Source of the DNA: Sorghum bicolor
Taxonomy: Eukaryota; Streptophyta; Magnoliopsida; Poales; Poaceae
Assembly (NCBI RefSeq): GCF_000003195.3
Contig: NC_012879.2
Location: forward strand, 42,240,648-42,304,647
Direction of reading: 5' to 3'
Length of the DNA: 64,000 bases
The translations under genes and the position numbers were made by a program. Each line of letters starts with the position of its first letter. Position 1 is the first letter of the stretch. Below the pieces are notes generated by a model. The model searched no databases. It had not been told where the DNA came from and saw only the letters and a list, made by a program, of their open reading frames with translations. Shown here in pieces: positions 20,425 to 32,285 of this stretch.

Positions 20425-23400
20425 ATGGTCACGATCCCAGCTTCCGCGACCGTGCCCGAAGGCCTCACGTTCACCGTCGGCCAGATCACGTGGACGACGT
20501 GCAGCGGCGGCTTCCCGACCACGGTTCCGAAAGAGATCCAGATCCAATCTGAGATCACGCCGTCTCCGACCACACGCATGACGGCACCAAGCTCCCGACC
20601 ACCGTTCCCACTCTACAAGGGAAAGGAGATCGACTGCTCGGACCTCCTCCAAGCGCTCGATCGCGCCGACTCCAAGCTACTCGAAGTCTCCCAACTAATA
20701 GATGGAGTTCTGCGCCGGCCCGACCAAGCCGCTCGAGCGGATTTTTCGAAATCCCGCCGGCCAACTCGTGTCACCACACACGAACGGCTGGGAACGTCCC
20801 TGACGATAACCTCAACCCCCTCAGGACGATCCGTCGAGCTCAAAAAGGGAGACTATCCTTGCGGCCTGAATAACTCGGCCTCTGTTTACTCACAGCATGT
20901 CCAATCCGTTTTCAGCAAAGCGGGCTGGTCGCCGACAAGGAACAATCGTCACCATGTCAACATGGTGACAATCCGAGAGCTACGGGACGGCCAGGTTTCC
21001 AGCACCAACTCAAGCACCGGCTCCGTCCCCACCGAGGTTATAAACACCGAAGACGAGGGCTACGACCTGGATTTTCCTTCACACCCTCCGGGTTTCGACC
21101 GATTCCCGATATTCCCCCCCCCCGGCGAGGGGATATCGTGTTCAATGTCAGCGCCGACGAACCGGCCGTTGACGGAGAAACAGATGACCAGAGGCAACTC
21201 CGCGAACAGCGTAACGCCGATCGCGCCCGACGGCGTGCGGACGAGCAACAACAGATGCCACCAAGTAACCTCAACGATGCCTTTGACATGGTCGGGGACC
21301 AGCCGGTCTACAAAACGCCAAGCGCCAACGTGGCTGTCGCCATGGCCAACCTGGATCGGCTTCCTGACACCCCCGAATGCCAGGGAGTCCGGACCAGTAT
21401 CCGAGCACACCTGATCGCCGCAATGGGACAGACAGCCACTCTGCTCAAGAGAGTCCAGGACGTCTCTTATACGGAAGCCGCCTCCGACCAGACTAATCGC
21501 AGCCGGGCCTCACCCAGCAGGCGCCGCCGCAGCCGCTCCCCCGACAACCGTCGAGGGGACTCACGGCGCGACGATGGTGGTCGGGACGCCGATGGCCGCC
21601 GCCAGCAGAACCGTGTACGCGGCCAAGAAGAAGAAGATCATCACAGGGATCTCCGCCACAACATCCCTCCCAAAGATGCCCGGGACCGCATCAACAGGCG
21701 CGCCGCAGAGAGAGCAGTCCACGAAAACCTGCGCCGCATCGAGTACGACGCGACCCACGGTCCTCCAGGCCTAATGCAGTTCTCCTCACACCTCCGCCAG
21801 GTCGTGTGGCCCCGCAATTTCAAGCTCGAAAAACTTAAAAAATACGACGGCAAGGAAAATCCAGAGAACTGGATCACTCTCTATGAAATCGCCGTCCGAT
21901 CAGCGGCAGGAGATGAGCACGTCATGGCTAACTACTTCCCCGTAGTCCTCGACCAGGCTGGTCATCAGTGGCTTCTCGGCTTGCCCGAGGACTCCTTCGA
22001 ATCTTGGGAAGAGCTACGACAGGCTTTCATCGACAACTTCATCGCCACATGCGAGCAGCCCGGGAACAAGTATGACCTTGAAAGGATAAGAGACAGGAAG
22101 AATGAACCTCTGCGCGATTACATCCGACGATTCTCGGATATGCGCCTCAAAATCCCGAAGATTTCTCACGACGAGGCCATATCAGCCTTTATCAAGGGCT
22201 TGCGTTTCCATGAAGCGCTGAGGAACAAGCTGTTGCGTAAGCGCCCATCAACGGTAGCAGAGCTCCTCGCCACGGCTAAAAACTACGCCGATGCTGATGA
22301 CGCAGAAAAACTAATCCGAGACGACGCGAGAGACCCAGACCAGCCTTCTCGGCGGGATGACGGTCGTGGTCGCTACGACAACAGAAATCACCGCCGCTCC
22401 GACAACCGCGATCACCGAGAGGGTTGGGATCGGCGGCGCGACAGCCGCGACGACTTCAGAGGAAAGCGCCCTCGTGAATGCGACCACGAAGTAAATACGG
22501 TCAAACGTCCCAACGGACGACGGGACTACCAAGACGACTACAACAAAACGTTGAAGGGACCGTGCCAGCTACACCCAAAGTCTAACCATACCATGGAAGA
22601 GTGTCGCGTCCTCAAAAGTATCTATACACGGCGGGCCGCCCAAGAGAACTCCGCCAAGAAAAATAACAAACGCGACGGGCACGACCACGAAGATGAGGAT
22701 GAGGACCAAGACAGGGACCCCCGACACCAATACGTCAGCCCCACCGACGTGGTCCACTCCATTTTCGGGGGCAAGGTCTCCACTGAGTCCAAGCGAGAAA
22801 GAAAGCTGTTAAAGAGAGCCTGCCTCAACATAGACAGCACGGACGGGCTGATCGCAGATCCAAAATTTCCCGCGTGGTCCCACAGGGAGATCTCGTTCAG
22901 CAGGAAGGACCAGTGGGCCGCTATCCCAGAGCCGGGACGTTTCCCACTGATTCTTGATCCCTGCATCAATAGCATCAGATTCGAGCGCGTGCTCGTGGAC
23001 GGGGGAAGCTCCATCGACATTCTCTTCCGCAACAGCCTGCCCGCCCTAAAGATATCACCGGCGCAACTAAAACCTTACGACGCCCAATTCTGGGGCGTTT
23101 TGCCAGGTCAAAGTTCGGTGCCCCTCGGACAGATAACATTGCCTGTCCAATTCGGCACACCCGATCACTTCCGGACGGAGTTCATCAACTTCGTAGTCGC
23201 GGACTTCGACGGGACCTACCACGCCATACTGGGCCGCCCATCACTGACAAAGTTCATGGCAGTCCCGCACTACTCATACCTAGTGCTTAAGATGCCCACG
23301 GAGAAGGGTGTCCTAACCGTCAGAGGCAACGTCTACACGGCGTACACCTGCGAAGAAGAAAGCTTCAAGATCACCGAGGCAATTGACCTCTCAATCCGCA

Positions 23401-23570
23401 TGGCGGAAACAGCAAGCCAAGCCGCACAGCTGCCTCCCGACCAGCTCCGATTACCTGAGCAGGAGACAGCCAGAAAGAATTCGAAATCCAAGGAGTACAA
23501 AGAAGTGCAGCTGGTCGAAGGCAACCCCGAGAAGACAGCCCTCATCGGGGCTAACCTGGATCCAAAATAG
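20425..23570 (+). pseudogene. gag-protease of Tat element (one frameshift, terminal stop)
   Basis: The first ATG after the PBS is at 20425. That frame (MVTIPASATVPEG...) runs to a run of ten C at 21114-21123, after which the coding signal moves to another frame (FNVSADEPAVDG from 21138), so a homopolymer indel broke gag. The main frame then runs to 23570. It has an Arg/Asp-rich spacer, the retrotransposon gag core (ENPENWITLYEIAVRSA to RRFSDMRLKIPKI), a GPCQLHPKSNHTMEEC Cys/His segment, and a retropepsin-like protease with VLVDGGSSIDILF and HAILGRPSLTKF. A TAG at 23568-23570 ends it, though similarity to the family continues directly in frame (EDALVRFLRDNVSVFAW), so the stop probably replaces a Gln codon. 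Confidence 0.88.
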
Positions 23571-23960
23571 GAAGACGCGCTCGTCAGGTTTCTAAGGGAC
23601 AACGTGAGCGTTTTCGCATGGAAACCCGCAGACATGCCCGGTGTCCCACGAAACCTGATCGAGCACTCCTTAAACGTCTCGAAGACCGCAAGACCAATCA
23701 AGCAAAAACTGCGACGGTTCGCTCGTGACAAAAAGGAGGCTATTAGGACAGAAATAACACGGCTTCTAGCAGCCGGATTCATAAAAGAAGTGTATCATCC
23801 CGATTGGCTCGCCAATCCAGTTCTCATACGCAAAAAGAATAATGAATGGAGAATGTGCGTTGATTACACCGATCTCAACAAACACTGTCCTAAAGATCCT
23901 TTTGGTCTTCCTCGCATCGACAAGGTGGTCGACTCAACGGCCGGATGCGACCAAACCCTT
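23571..23960 (+). pseudogene. RT N-terminus, truncated
   Basis: In frame with gag-protease after the TAG, the sequence reads VFAWKPADMPGVPRNLIEHS, then NPVLIRKKNNEWRMCVDYTD, then [16 protein letters not shown]. It breaks off at about 23945-23960, just before the palm motifs. The fingers subdomain is present; the catalytic YVDD region and neighbouring palm are absent from the window. Confidence 0.85.
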
Positions 23961-26377
23961 CAAAAGTCAAAGCCGTACTCGACATGCGACCACCGAAGAA
24001 CGTCAAGGATATTCAGAAGCTAACCGGATGCATGGCCGCCCTCAGTCGTTTCATCGCAAGGCTGGGAGAAAAAGGCCTCCCTTTCTTCAAACTACTAAAA
24101 GCGTCAGAAAAATTCTCTTGGACAGAGGAAGCCGACGCTGCGTTCACTCAGCTTAAGACCTTCCTCACTTCACCGCCTGTCCTCACAGCGCCTCAGCCCA
24201 ATGAAGACCTACTCCTTTACATTGCTGCAACCGACAGGGTTGTTTCCACGGCAATAGTGGTCGAGCGAGATGAACCAGGTCACGTCTTCAAGGTCCAGAG
24301 ACCCGTTTACTTCATAAGCGAAGTTTTAAACGAATCCAAGGCCAGGTACCCACAAATACAGAAGCTTATATACGCCATCCTGATAACGTCAAGAAAGCTG
24401 AAGCACTACTTCGACGGCCATCGAGTCCTGGTGACAACCAGCTTTCCTCTCGGGGACATCCTGCGCAACAAAGACGCCAATGGCAGAATCGTGAAATGGG
24501 CAATGGAATTATGTCCATTTTCCCTAGAGTTCCAGAGTCGCACCACCGTCAAGTCTCAAGCCCTGGTCGATTTCATTGCCGAATGGACGGATCTCAACGA
24601 GCCTTCCGTTCCAGATGTCTCAGACCACTGGTCAATGTTCTTTGATGGGTCCTTGAACATCAACGGTGCAAGCGCTGGGATATTGTTCGTATCGCCCAAC
24701 AAGGACAAACTCCGCTACGTCCTTCGGATCCTTTTTCCGGCGTCAAACAATGTCGCCGAATACGAAGCATGCTTACATGGCGTACGACTAGCCGTTGAAC
24801 TAGGGGTCAAGCGCCTCTATGTCTACGGCGACTCCGCTTTGGTCATCAACCAGCTCAACAAGGAATGGGACGCAACCCACGAGAAGATGGATCTCTACTG
24901 CAAAGAAATTCGCAAATGGGAAACTAACTTCTATGGCATAGAGTACATCCACGTGGTCCGGGATAAGAACCAAGCAGCAGATGCGTTGTCAAAGTTAGGC
25001 TCGTCTCGGGCCCAAATCCCGCGGGGTATTTTCGTCCAGGACATCCATGAGCCGAGCGTAAGCTCCCCCCTGGTCGACAAGCAACCCACCGAGGCAATGC
25101 TCATAGATGACGCCACTCCGACAACCGGTGGGCGTGACTGGCGTATCCCGTTCATCAAATACATCTCAGACGGGACAGGTTTTCAGGACAAAACAGAGAA
25201 CGAGCGTCTCATCCGACGATCAAAGAACTACATCCTGGTCGACGGAAAACTCATGCGGAAAAACGCAAGCTCCGAAGTACTGCTCAAGTGCATACCCCAA
25301 GATGATGGTATCAAGCTCTTGGAGGACATACACGCCGGATCCTGCGGCAACCACGCCGCATCTAGAACGCTGGTCGGAAAGGCTTTCCGAGCAGGTTTTT
25401 ATTGGCCAACCGCGGTCAGCGACGCAGAAAAACTGGTTCGGCATTGCGAAGGATGTCAGTTTTTCGCTAAGAGGACCCACGTACCTGCCCATGAAATTCA
25501 AACCATCCCGGCGTCTTGGCCCTTTGCTTGCTGGGGGCTTGACATGATCGGACCATTTAAACCAGCCCCGGGCAATTTTAAGTTTGTCTTCGTGTTAATC
25601 GACAAGTTCTCCAAGTGGATTGAATACATGCCCCTGGTCAAGGCAACCGCCGAGAAGGCTGTGGAGTTCCTCAGTCAAATCATACACAGATTCGGCATCC
25701 CGAACAGCATAATCACCGACCTGGGCACTCAGTTTACTGGCACCACTTTTTGGGATTTCTGCGATGACAGAGGCATAGTCATAAAATATGTGTCAGTGGC
25801 ACATCCACGTGCCAACGGTCAAGTTGAACGTGCTAACGGAATGATCGTTGATGCCCTAAAGAAAAGGTTGTACACCAAAAACGACAGAGCACCCGGTCGA
25901 TGGATGAAAGAATTGCCGGCAGTGGTCTGGGGCCTCCGAACTCAGACCAGTCGAAACACAGGGGTATCTCCCTACTTCATGGTGTACGGTGCAGAGGCGG
26001 TCTTGCCGTCTGACATACACTTCGGATCTCCTAGAATCAAGCACTTCGACCAGGCGACCGCCGACAACGCCAGAGGACTCGAAATCAATTGCATGGAGGA
26101 AAAGCGTTTAGTTTCGTGTCTCCGAACAGCAAAATATCTCGCAGCAGTCAGGCGATACTACAACAGGAATGTCAAGGACCGTTCTTTCGTGGTCGGCGAT
26201 CTGGTGCTTCGATGGAAAACAAGCCAGGAGGGAATGCACAAGCTATCCACTCCCTGGGAAGGACCCTTCGTGGTGACCGAGGTCACACGACCTACGTCCT
26301 ACAGATTGGCATACCCAGACGGAACACGAGTGCCTAACTCTTGGCACATCGACAAGCTGCGACGTTTCTATCCATAA
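23945..26377 (+). CDS. pol remainder: RT thumb, RNase H, second RNase H, integrase
   Basis: An uninterrupted 810-residue frame, shifted relative to the upstream RT piece. It opens inside RT near [18 protein letters not shown], then [20 protein letters not shown] (thumb/connection). A first RNase H-like region follows (about residues 90-220). The second, archaeal-type RNase H keeps its acidic set: FFDGS (D234), AEYEA, YGDSALV and [10 protein letters not shown]. Integrase has an HHCC finger ending CEGCQFF and a DDE core: [20 protein letters not shown] (usual DNGTQF has Asn where this has Leu) and QVERANG. It ends [11 protein letters not shown] without a chromodomain. The long frame shows integrase and RNase H were intact until recently, but without the palm it cannot reverse transcribe. 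Confidence 0.9.
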   Translation: MRPNPSKVKAVLDMRPPKNVKDIQKLTGCMAALSRFIARLGEKGLPFFKLLKASEKFSWTEEADAAFTQLKTFLTSPPVLTAPQPNEDLLLYIAATDRVVSTAIVVERDEPGHVFKVQRPVYFISEVLNESKARYPQIQKLIYAILITSRKLKHYFDGHRVLVTTSFPLGDILRNKDANGRIVKWAMELCPFSLEFQSRTTVKSQALVDFIAEWTDLNEPSVPDVSDHWSMFFDGSLNINGASAGILFVSPNKDKLRYVLRILFPASNNVAEYEACLHGVRLAVELGVKRLYVYGDSALVINQLNKEWDATHEKMDLYCKEIRKWETNFYGIEYIHVVRDKNQAADALSKLGSSRAQIPRGIFVQDIHEPSVSSPLVDKQPTEAMLIDDATPTTGGRDWRIPFIKYISDGTGFQDKTENERLIRRSKNYILVDGKLMRKNASSEVLLKCIPQDDGIKLLEDIHAGSCGNHAASRTLVGKAFRAGFYWPTAVSDAEKLVRHCEGCQFFAKRTHVPAHEIQTIPASWPFACWGLDMIGPFKPAPGNFKFVFVLIDKFSKWIEYMPLVKATAEKAVEFLSQIIHRFGIPNSIITDLGTQFTGTTFWDFCDDRGIVIKYVSVAHPRANGQVERANGMIVDALKKRLYTKNDRAPGRWMKELPAVVWGLRTQTSRNTGVSPYFMVYGAEAVLPSDIHFGSPRIKHFDQATADNARGLEINCMEEKRLVSCLRTAKYLAAVRRYYNRNVKDRSFVVGDLVLRWKTSQEGMHKLSTPWEGPFVVTEVTRPTSYRLAYPDGTRVPNSWHIDKLRRFYP

Positions 26378-26657
26378 AGATTTTTAATGACTTTCTTTTG
26401 TAAGTATCTTATAATTTTTTATAATGAAATTCTCTATTTTTTGGCCCATACCTTGTCCCACACAGCACTCGGCAAAACTCCTGCAACGGATGCTCTTAGC
26501 GACAACCAAGACAAATACGGTGACACGTCACTCAGATATTCTTACAGCGCTCAAAACAACAGTCATGACAGAAAGCAAACTTTATTACAAACTTTACATA
26601 CAAAGTTTACAATAAATACCCTGACGGGCAGACACTAGTCTATTCCTACAGACTACT
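26378..26657. other. Convergent 3' ends of pol and antisense gene
   Basis: Only 280 bp separate the pol stop (26377) from the antisense gene stop (26658). AT-rich start (TTTATAATGAAATTC); both transcripts would end or overlap here. Confidence 0.6.
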
Positions 26658-29600
26658 TTATTGGCCTAGCTGCTCGGGCTGATCACCCGCCTGGCCCTGC
26701 TGCCCGGACGAAGGGGTCGGGGCCACCGGCGCCTGGCTGGTCGAGACCGCAGGCGTCGACCGCCCATCTCCCGCAACGGACGCGCCCGACAACTCCCTGG
26801 CCGACCTATCTGAGCTCGGCTGGTCTGGAGGAGTGGCCGTCCCGCACAGATTGATGTCGCCGATCACTGTCGACGACAAGTCCAGCAGACTACCCCGAAG
26901 TTCGTCCGCTTCCTGTGGGCCGACTTCCTTCGGGTACCCCTTCTCCAGCCTGCTCAAGTCGACCAGGGGGTAGTGGGCGCGCACCATGCTGAGGACGTGC
27001 GCGCCGGCAAACTCCCCGGCGTCCTTCACAAACTGCTGGAGCCAGTCCCACGCCCGTTGCGCCTTCTCGACCGGGGTCAACTGCGGCGCGCGGGGCTGGC
27101 TCTCCGGGAGCTCGGGGCTGAGCAGATCTAGGACCGGGGACACTCCTTTCCAGATCCTGCAACAGTTGGCCTTCCAGGAGTCCCGGTCCTTGATCAGGTC
27201 ATCCAGGTGCTTTTTGGTGTTCACCTTGAGCACTGCAAACAAAACAAAACGTTACTTTCGGCATACCAGACAAGCAAAGGGGCAGGAAGCAACCAACAAG
27301 GCGGCACCCATTACCAGCTAACTCCCGGTCTTTTCGACCCAACTCCTCTTCCGCTCGCCGCCCCGACTCCTGCGCACCGGCGAGCTGTTGGCTGAGCTGC
27401 TCCTTCTCTTGTTGGAGGCTCGCCACCTCCTCCTCCAAGGCTGCGTGAATCCTAAACTGGTCAGCAAAGCAAACTATACAAGTACGCGAAACTGCTCGGA
27501 GCGTGTGACTAACCTTCCTGCAGCCGGTACTGGTCGGCCAGACGACGAGCGAGGTCGAGACGACGCTCCTTTTCGGCGCTCATCTCGACCACCTTCTCCC
27601 CGACCTCCGCCCGCAACCGGTCTACCTCCGCGGCAAGGGCCTTGTTCTCGGCCATGACGCCTTCTATCTGGTCAAAGCACCGTTTCCGGTACTTCGCCGT
27701 TTTCATTACGTCCTACAAAGCAAGCATATAACGATCAAGCAAGACAAGGCAAAAGAATGCGCAGCAGTACAAAAAGCCGCTTACCTTGACTTCGTCGACA
27801 AGGCGCTTGGCCGCGCGCTCCACCCTGGCGGCCTCTTCGGTCTCGGCGACCTCCTCATGACCGATAAAGTGATCCCCGCGTTGGCGCCACACATATACGT
27901 GTTGGCGGCCATCACGGGGACGACCCTCGATCTCCTCCACCTCGTCGTCGGAGGCCGCCCGGGTTTCCTCCTCCGGTGCTGCGTCACCCCCGGTGGTGGT
28001 CCCAGGCATTACTGGCCCTTGGACCAGACCCGGGGAGCCCGCAGCCGAAGAGGCTCCTGCTCGGGGCGGCGGGGGGACTTCACTCCCCCCGGCAGGAGGA
28101 GCGGTCGGAGATCTTCCCTTCTCCGAGGAGTCAGTTGGGGGAGCCTCTCCAGCCCTGGTCGGGCTGCTTGTTGTAGTCGGCGCCGCGCTCGGGAGCCCCT
28201 CGGTGCTCCCAGGCGCGACTGCAGCTGTTGGCTGCTCTGTGGTCTGGGGGGCCGCATCCCCAGAACAGCGGGCAGGCTCGCCCGTTCCCTGGCTGGCAGT
28301 TTGACCAGGGTCGACATCCGATGCCGCACTACAGGAACAAAAGTTTAAAAAAAAAAAGAGGAGTCCAAAATACGTAAGTCGAACACTTACAGGTCTGACC
28401 GACGGTGGGTCGCGGTGAACCTCCTCCTCGCCCGTCCGGTCGGCACCTGTGCCCCCGTCTCGACACCTTGCGGGGCAGCGGCGCCGCTGGCCACTCGATC
28501 AGTGGCGACCGGCGCAGTGTCTGGGCGGCTCCGAGGCCGTCGGACCAACGACGGCGCAGCCTCCTCGTCGTCGTCGTCGTCGACGATCCGCACGAGCCGA
28601 CGACGCTTCGGCGCTTGGCTGCTCTCCGCCGGTAGATCTGCCGGCAGCTCCGGTGTCGGCAAGGGATCTGCCGGCAATGGCCTTTTCCCCGCTACCCTCT
28701 CCTCGGAGGTCGGGACGGGGCGGGCTCGGTCTTCCTCACTGCTGGTGTAATGAGCACACCGAGCAGCGTCCCCCTCTGGCGGGACCTCTCCCACAGGATC
28801 TTCCATCCCCGGTGCCAGTGATACATACACTGCGCACCGGTCGACATCACCGACCTGCAAAAGCAACAGAGATGAGTTAACTGCAGACGATATACGAATG
28901 ATCAAACAGACTCTGCTACATACCTTTGGTGCTGGTCGTCCTAACTTGAAGGCTTGCACCCGATCACTGCCACGGATGAAGCCCCCATCCGCGAAGTTAA
29001 ACAGCTCATTCAACAGCTGTTGTACCTCCGCTTTCTCCAAGATCTCCGACCGCATCCTGGTCGGGTCTGCGCTTCCGGCATACTCGTACGCCGAGTGCAC
29101 CCTCTTCTGGCAGGGCATCACCCGGCGGCAAATGAAGTTGCCGACCACGCCAAGCCCGTCTAGGCGCGACCAGTCGATCAGCTTCATGAGATCCGCCACT
29201 GGACCGTCGAACTCCGGGCGGTCGGTCCAGCTTGCCCTCTTCTCGGGAACGTATCCCACGTCGCAGAACGTGGAGCTGCCCGGTTCCTCCCTGATGTAGA
29301 ACCACTTCCTGTACCATTCGGTCAAGGAAGTGTTCCATGGACAGTGCAGGTAGCGATTCTTCATCCCATCACGAAGGTTGAGGTATACTCCACCTGCAAC
29401 CTTGGAGCCTCCAACTGCTCCCTTCTTCCTCAGACAGAAAAGATACTGGAAAAGATCGAAGTGCGGCTCTATGCCAACATAGGCCTCGCACAGGTGAATG
29501 AAGGTGGAAATAAGGAGAATTGAGTTCGGGTGCAGATTGCAAATCCCGATCTCATAGTACAAAAGAAGACCTTGAAGAAAAGGATGAACAGGGACACCAA

Positions 29601-29811
29601 AGCCTCTCTTAACGAAATCTTCAAAAACGACGATCTCACCGGCGCGAGGGTCGGGGTAGCTCTCCCCCTCCGGTGCCCTCCAGCCGCCGAGCTCTGCGCC
29701 GTGCAGAAGCCCCATATCGACGAGGTCACCAAGAGATTTTGTGGTGCTGCGAGACTTCTTCCACTCCTTGGCCATCAGTTCGGCCCTCTTCCTGGAGTCG
29801 CTCTTCGCCAT
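26658..29811 (-). CDS. Antisense gene of Tat element: 'putative gypsy-type transposon' domain plus coiled coil
   Basis: Six minus-strand exons join in frame: 28924-29811, 28391-28854, 27785-28328, 27514-27712, 27315-27440 and 26658-27232, all GT/AG, about 930 residues. Exon 1 carries the domain known in Pfam as Transposase_28 (putative gypsy type transposon): FVKRGFGVPVHPFLQGLLLY, IFDL-type FDLFQYLFCLRKKGAVGG and YLHCPWNTSLTEWYRKWF. Exons 2-3 are low-complexity, with DDDDDEE and RRPRSRP. Exons 4-5 form a coiled coil (AENKALAAEVDRLRAEVGEK, ASLQQEKEQLSQQLAG). Exon 6 ends in a Ser/Pro/Gln-rich tail. Despite the Pfam name, no transposase catalysis is known to me. Tat elements are known for such antisense ORFs; function unknown. 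The frame is fully open here while gag-pol is broken. Confidence 0.82.
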
Positions 29812-29920
29812 TAGAGGTGCGAATGCGGGCTGGAGTTAGGAAGATGTAGGAGATTGGAGAAGATGAGAGCGGAAGGTTTGAAGGCAATGGCAGGAGAAGC
29901 GGTACAGCCGGTCCTATTAG

Positions 29921-29933
29921 GCCCTTATAAACC
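29921..29933 (-). promoter_or_regulatory. TATA box of the antisense gene
   Basis: GGTTTATAAGGGC on the minus strand, about 110-120 bp upstream of the ATG at 29811. It supports transcription of the antisense gene from its own promoter rather than from the LTR. Confidence 0.5.
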
Positions 29934-30221
29934 TGCGACCCCACCTCTCCCACTTCCTGTATTCTCGGGAAGTGGGCAGGCCATGCGGCGGACGCGGCGT
30001 TTCGGTTTACAATGATTATAGACAATTAATGCGGCGGAGTTTTCGTACCAATTGATGGTTTCCTTTTCTCAAACCATGCAAAGAGCGGTTGTACAGTTGC
30101 CAGGTGCAGCTTTTCATGCATCCGTCTGACATATCGTCAGGAGACCCCGTCACGTCAACTTTAACTGGAAAGATCTTTTCAAAAGTAAGAAGACACACAC
30201 GCCAGTGAGTCAACAATCCGG

Positions 30222-30552
30222 GGACTGCACCGACCACCGAGCACTCGACGCTCGGGGACTGGTCGCCCAGTCTATCGGCTCGGAACTTCAAGGACTGCAC
30301 CGACCACTGAGCACTCGACGCTCGGGGACTGGTCGCCCAGTCTATCGGCTCGGAACTTCAAGGACTGCACCGATCACCGAGCACTCGACGCTCGGGGACT
30401 GGTCGCCCAGTCTATCAGCACGGAACTTCAAGGACTGCACCGACCACCGAGCACTCGACGCTCGGGGACTGGTCGCTCAGTCTATCAGCTCAAAGCTTTA
30501 AAGCATGCACCGACCACTGAGCACTCGACGCTCGGGGACTGGTCGTACAGTA
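30222..30552 (+). repeat. 70-bp tandem repeat with polypurine-tract-like motif, 4.7 copies
   Basis: Units start at 30222, 30292, 30362, 30432 and 30502. Each contains CTCGGGGACTGGTCG. The same core recurs singly near 30588, 30644, 30704, 30816 and finally as GCTCGGGGACTAGC (31104-31117) directly before the 3' LTR, where it acts as the polypurine tract. Region 29934-31117 has no plus-strand gene. Confidence 0.9.
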
Positions 30553-31103
30553 TAGCAACATATAATTCCAAGAAGCACACTAAGTGCTTGGGGACTGGTC
30601 GATTGGTCTTTTCGATTGCAGACGAGCATGACATGCTCGTGGACTGGTAAATTCAATTTTTTAGACCTTGCTACAAGGTTCATACTTTGCCTTCCAGCAA
30701 GCTCGGGGACTACATCGGTACGATGCATCTAGCGATGCATCTCAGTCTCAAAACTACTTTGGGGAATTTTCTTTTGACCCTGGCACCACGTGCCTACGTC
30801 ACCTACTACCAGGCTCGGGGACTAAGTGGGCACACTTCACCTAGCGGTGAATTTGCTTGCTTTTTTGATGCCTCTACCTTTCAAAAAGGTAAAGTGGGCA
30901 CACTTCACCAGGAAAGAAATTTTTTCTAGAGCACCATGCATTCTTCGAACAACCTGTTTCTTCGATGTCAATGTTGATCAACTGTCTTTCGAGTTGGTCA
31001 AGGAACCGTTGCAACTGTTTGGGCGATTTTCCAACTTATTGAAGACGACAAGCCTCGCTGATCGAAGAAGCTCAAGACGGCGTGTTGCATCACAATACAT
31101 GGT

Positions 31104-31117
31104 GCTCGGGGACTAGC
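31104..31117 (+). other. Polypurine tract of Tat element
   Basis: GCTCGGGGACTAGC abuts TGTGGGGG of the 3' LTR. It is unusual for a PPT in having pyrimidines, but its position and the repeat family support it. Confidence 0.55.
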
Positions 31118-31577
31118 TGTGGGGGTATAAACCCCTATACCCTTACGGCTAGACTTTAGCCAGGAAGCTTGGCCCACTACAAGACGAGTTCAAGGTTTGA
31201 TCCGACAGCTCGGAGTTTCGCACAAGGAAACAAGACGTGGAGATCAAGCAGGATTCTAGTCGGTTAGAATAGGAATTGATATCGAATTATCTATGGCAAT
31301 TGTAACCGACTAGGATTAGTTTCTAGATCTGTAACCCTGCCCTCCAGACTATATAAGGAGGGGCAAGGGACCCCCCTAGGACATCATATTCTCTCAGCAC
31401 AAATCAATACAACCAGACGCAGGACGTAGGTATTACGCCAACTCGGCGGCCGAACCTGGATAAAAAGCTTGTCCGTGTCTTGCGTCACCGTCGAGTTCGT
31501 AGTTCACGCACCGTCTACCGATAAACTACTACCGTGGGTATACCCCAAGGTAGACTGCCGACTATCTTTCGTCGACA
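31118..31577 (+). repeat. 3' LTR of Tat element
   Basis: 460 bp with TATA near 31350-31358, followed by TSD ATTAG (31578-31582). Confidence 0.93.
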
Positions 31578-32285
31578 ATTAGTGAAGGTGGAAGGTGCAA
31601 CATCAATTAGTATCATATTGCTAATTGATATAGATATGGAGAGTTTTTCTCCATATATATATATGTAACAACCTCTTAGGCAAAGCACACCAAAACTATC
31701 ACGAGGAAAGCCTCTGGTTTGGAAATCTATGTGATAGTAAATAAATTAGTTTTCTTTCTCTAGTTTCTATGCTGCCAGAACATCTAGCCATGCAACTGCA
31801 GATCGCCACATCCATGTTTCTGGTTCAAACGAGCAACACGAGTTCCTGGCCGGCCTAATAGACTTAGTAATTTTTCTATTCTTTAATTCTCCTTGCCTAT
31901 ATGATCCCTTAATTGTGCATTGTTATACGTCGAATCACACTTAATCATGTTTGGTCAGGAAACTACCTTGGAGGAGCACTCATTACGCTGTCGATGCCCA
32001 TCCAGTCCAAGCTCCCATCGCCCATCTCCTTGGGATTAACCGGCACAACTATGGCCAAAGGATGCCTGATCTCTACTTTTCTCCACGCGAAGAACTGGAA
32101 CTGTTTTTTTTCCTCTAAGTCCGGTCATCACCGTCGATCCACAACTTCTCTGTCGTCGGTGAGAAATTCTGCGCCTTTGTGATTCCGTTTCTTAATTCTA
32201 TGTTGACGTTATCACTATGTCGATCTTGTGGATGGACCGAACCTCCAGCTAGCTCTCCAATCACGGTGTCCACAAGCTGCCTTGC

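Larger units (their letters stand above)
19917..31577 (+). mobile_element. Tat-lineage Ty3/gypsy element with antisense gene, RT core deleted
   Basis: The LTRs 19917-20376 and 31118-31577 are both 460 bp, TGTGGGGG...TCGACA, and differ at only three positions by eye. The TSD ATTAG lies at 19912-19916 and 31578-31582. The element sits inside the left LTR of the older element. Gag, protease, a truncated RT, two RNase H-like regions and integrase follow on the plus strand, without chromodomain. The minus strand carries a six-exon gene. The second (archaeal-type) RNase H and antisense ORF point to the Tat branch of non-chromovirus gypsy elements. Three differences in 460 bp imply a young insertion (about 0.25 My at 1.3e-8 per site per year). 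Confidence 0.93.

Noticed and set aside
28405..28880. Plus-strand open frames opposite the antisense gene
   Set aside because: Mirror of low-complexity Ser/Pro/Arg coding sequence of exon 2 of the minus-strand gene.
30222..30552. Regular direct repeats resembling a CRISPR array
   Set aside because: Units are contiguous 70-bp tandem copies without unique spacers, in a plant retrotransposon.
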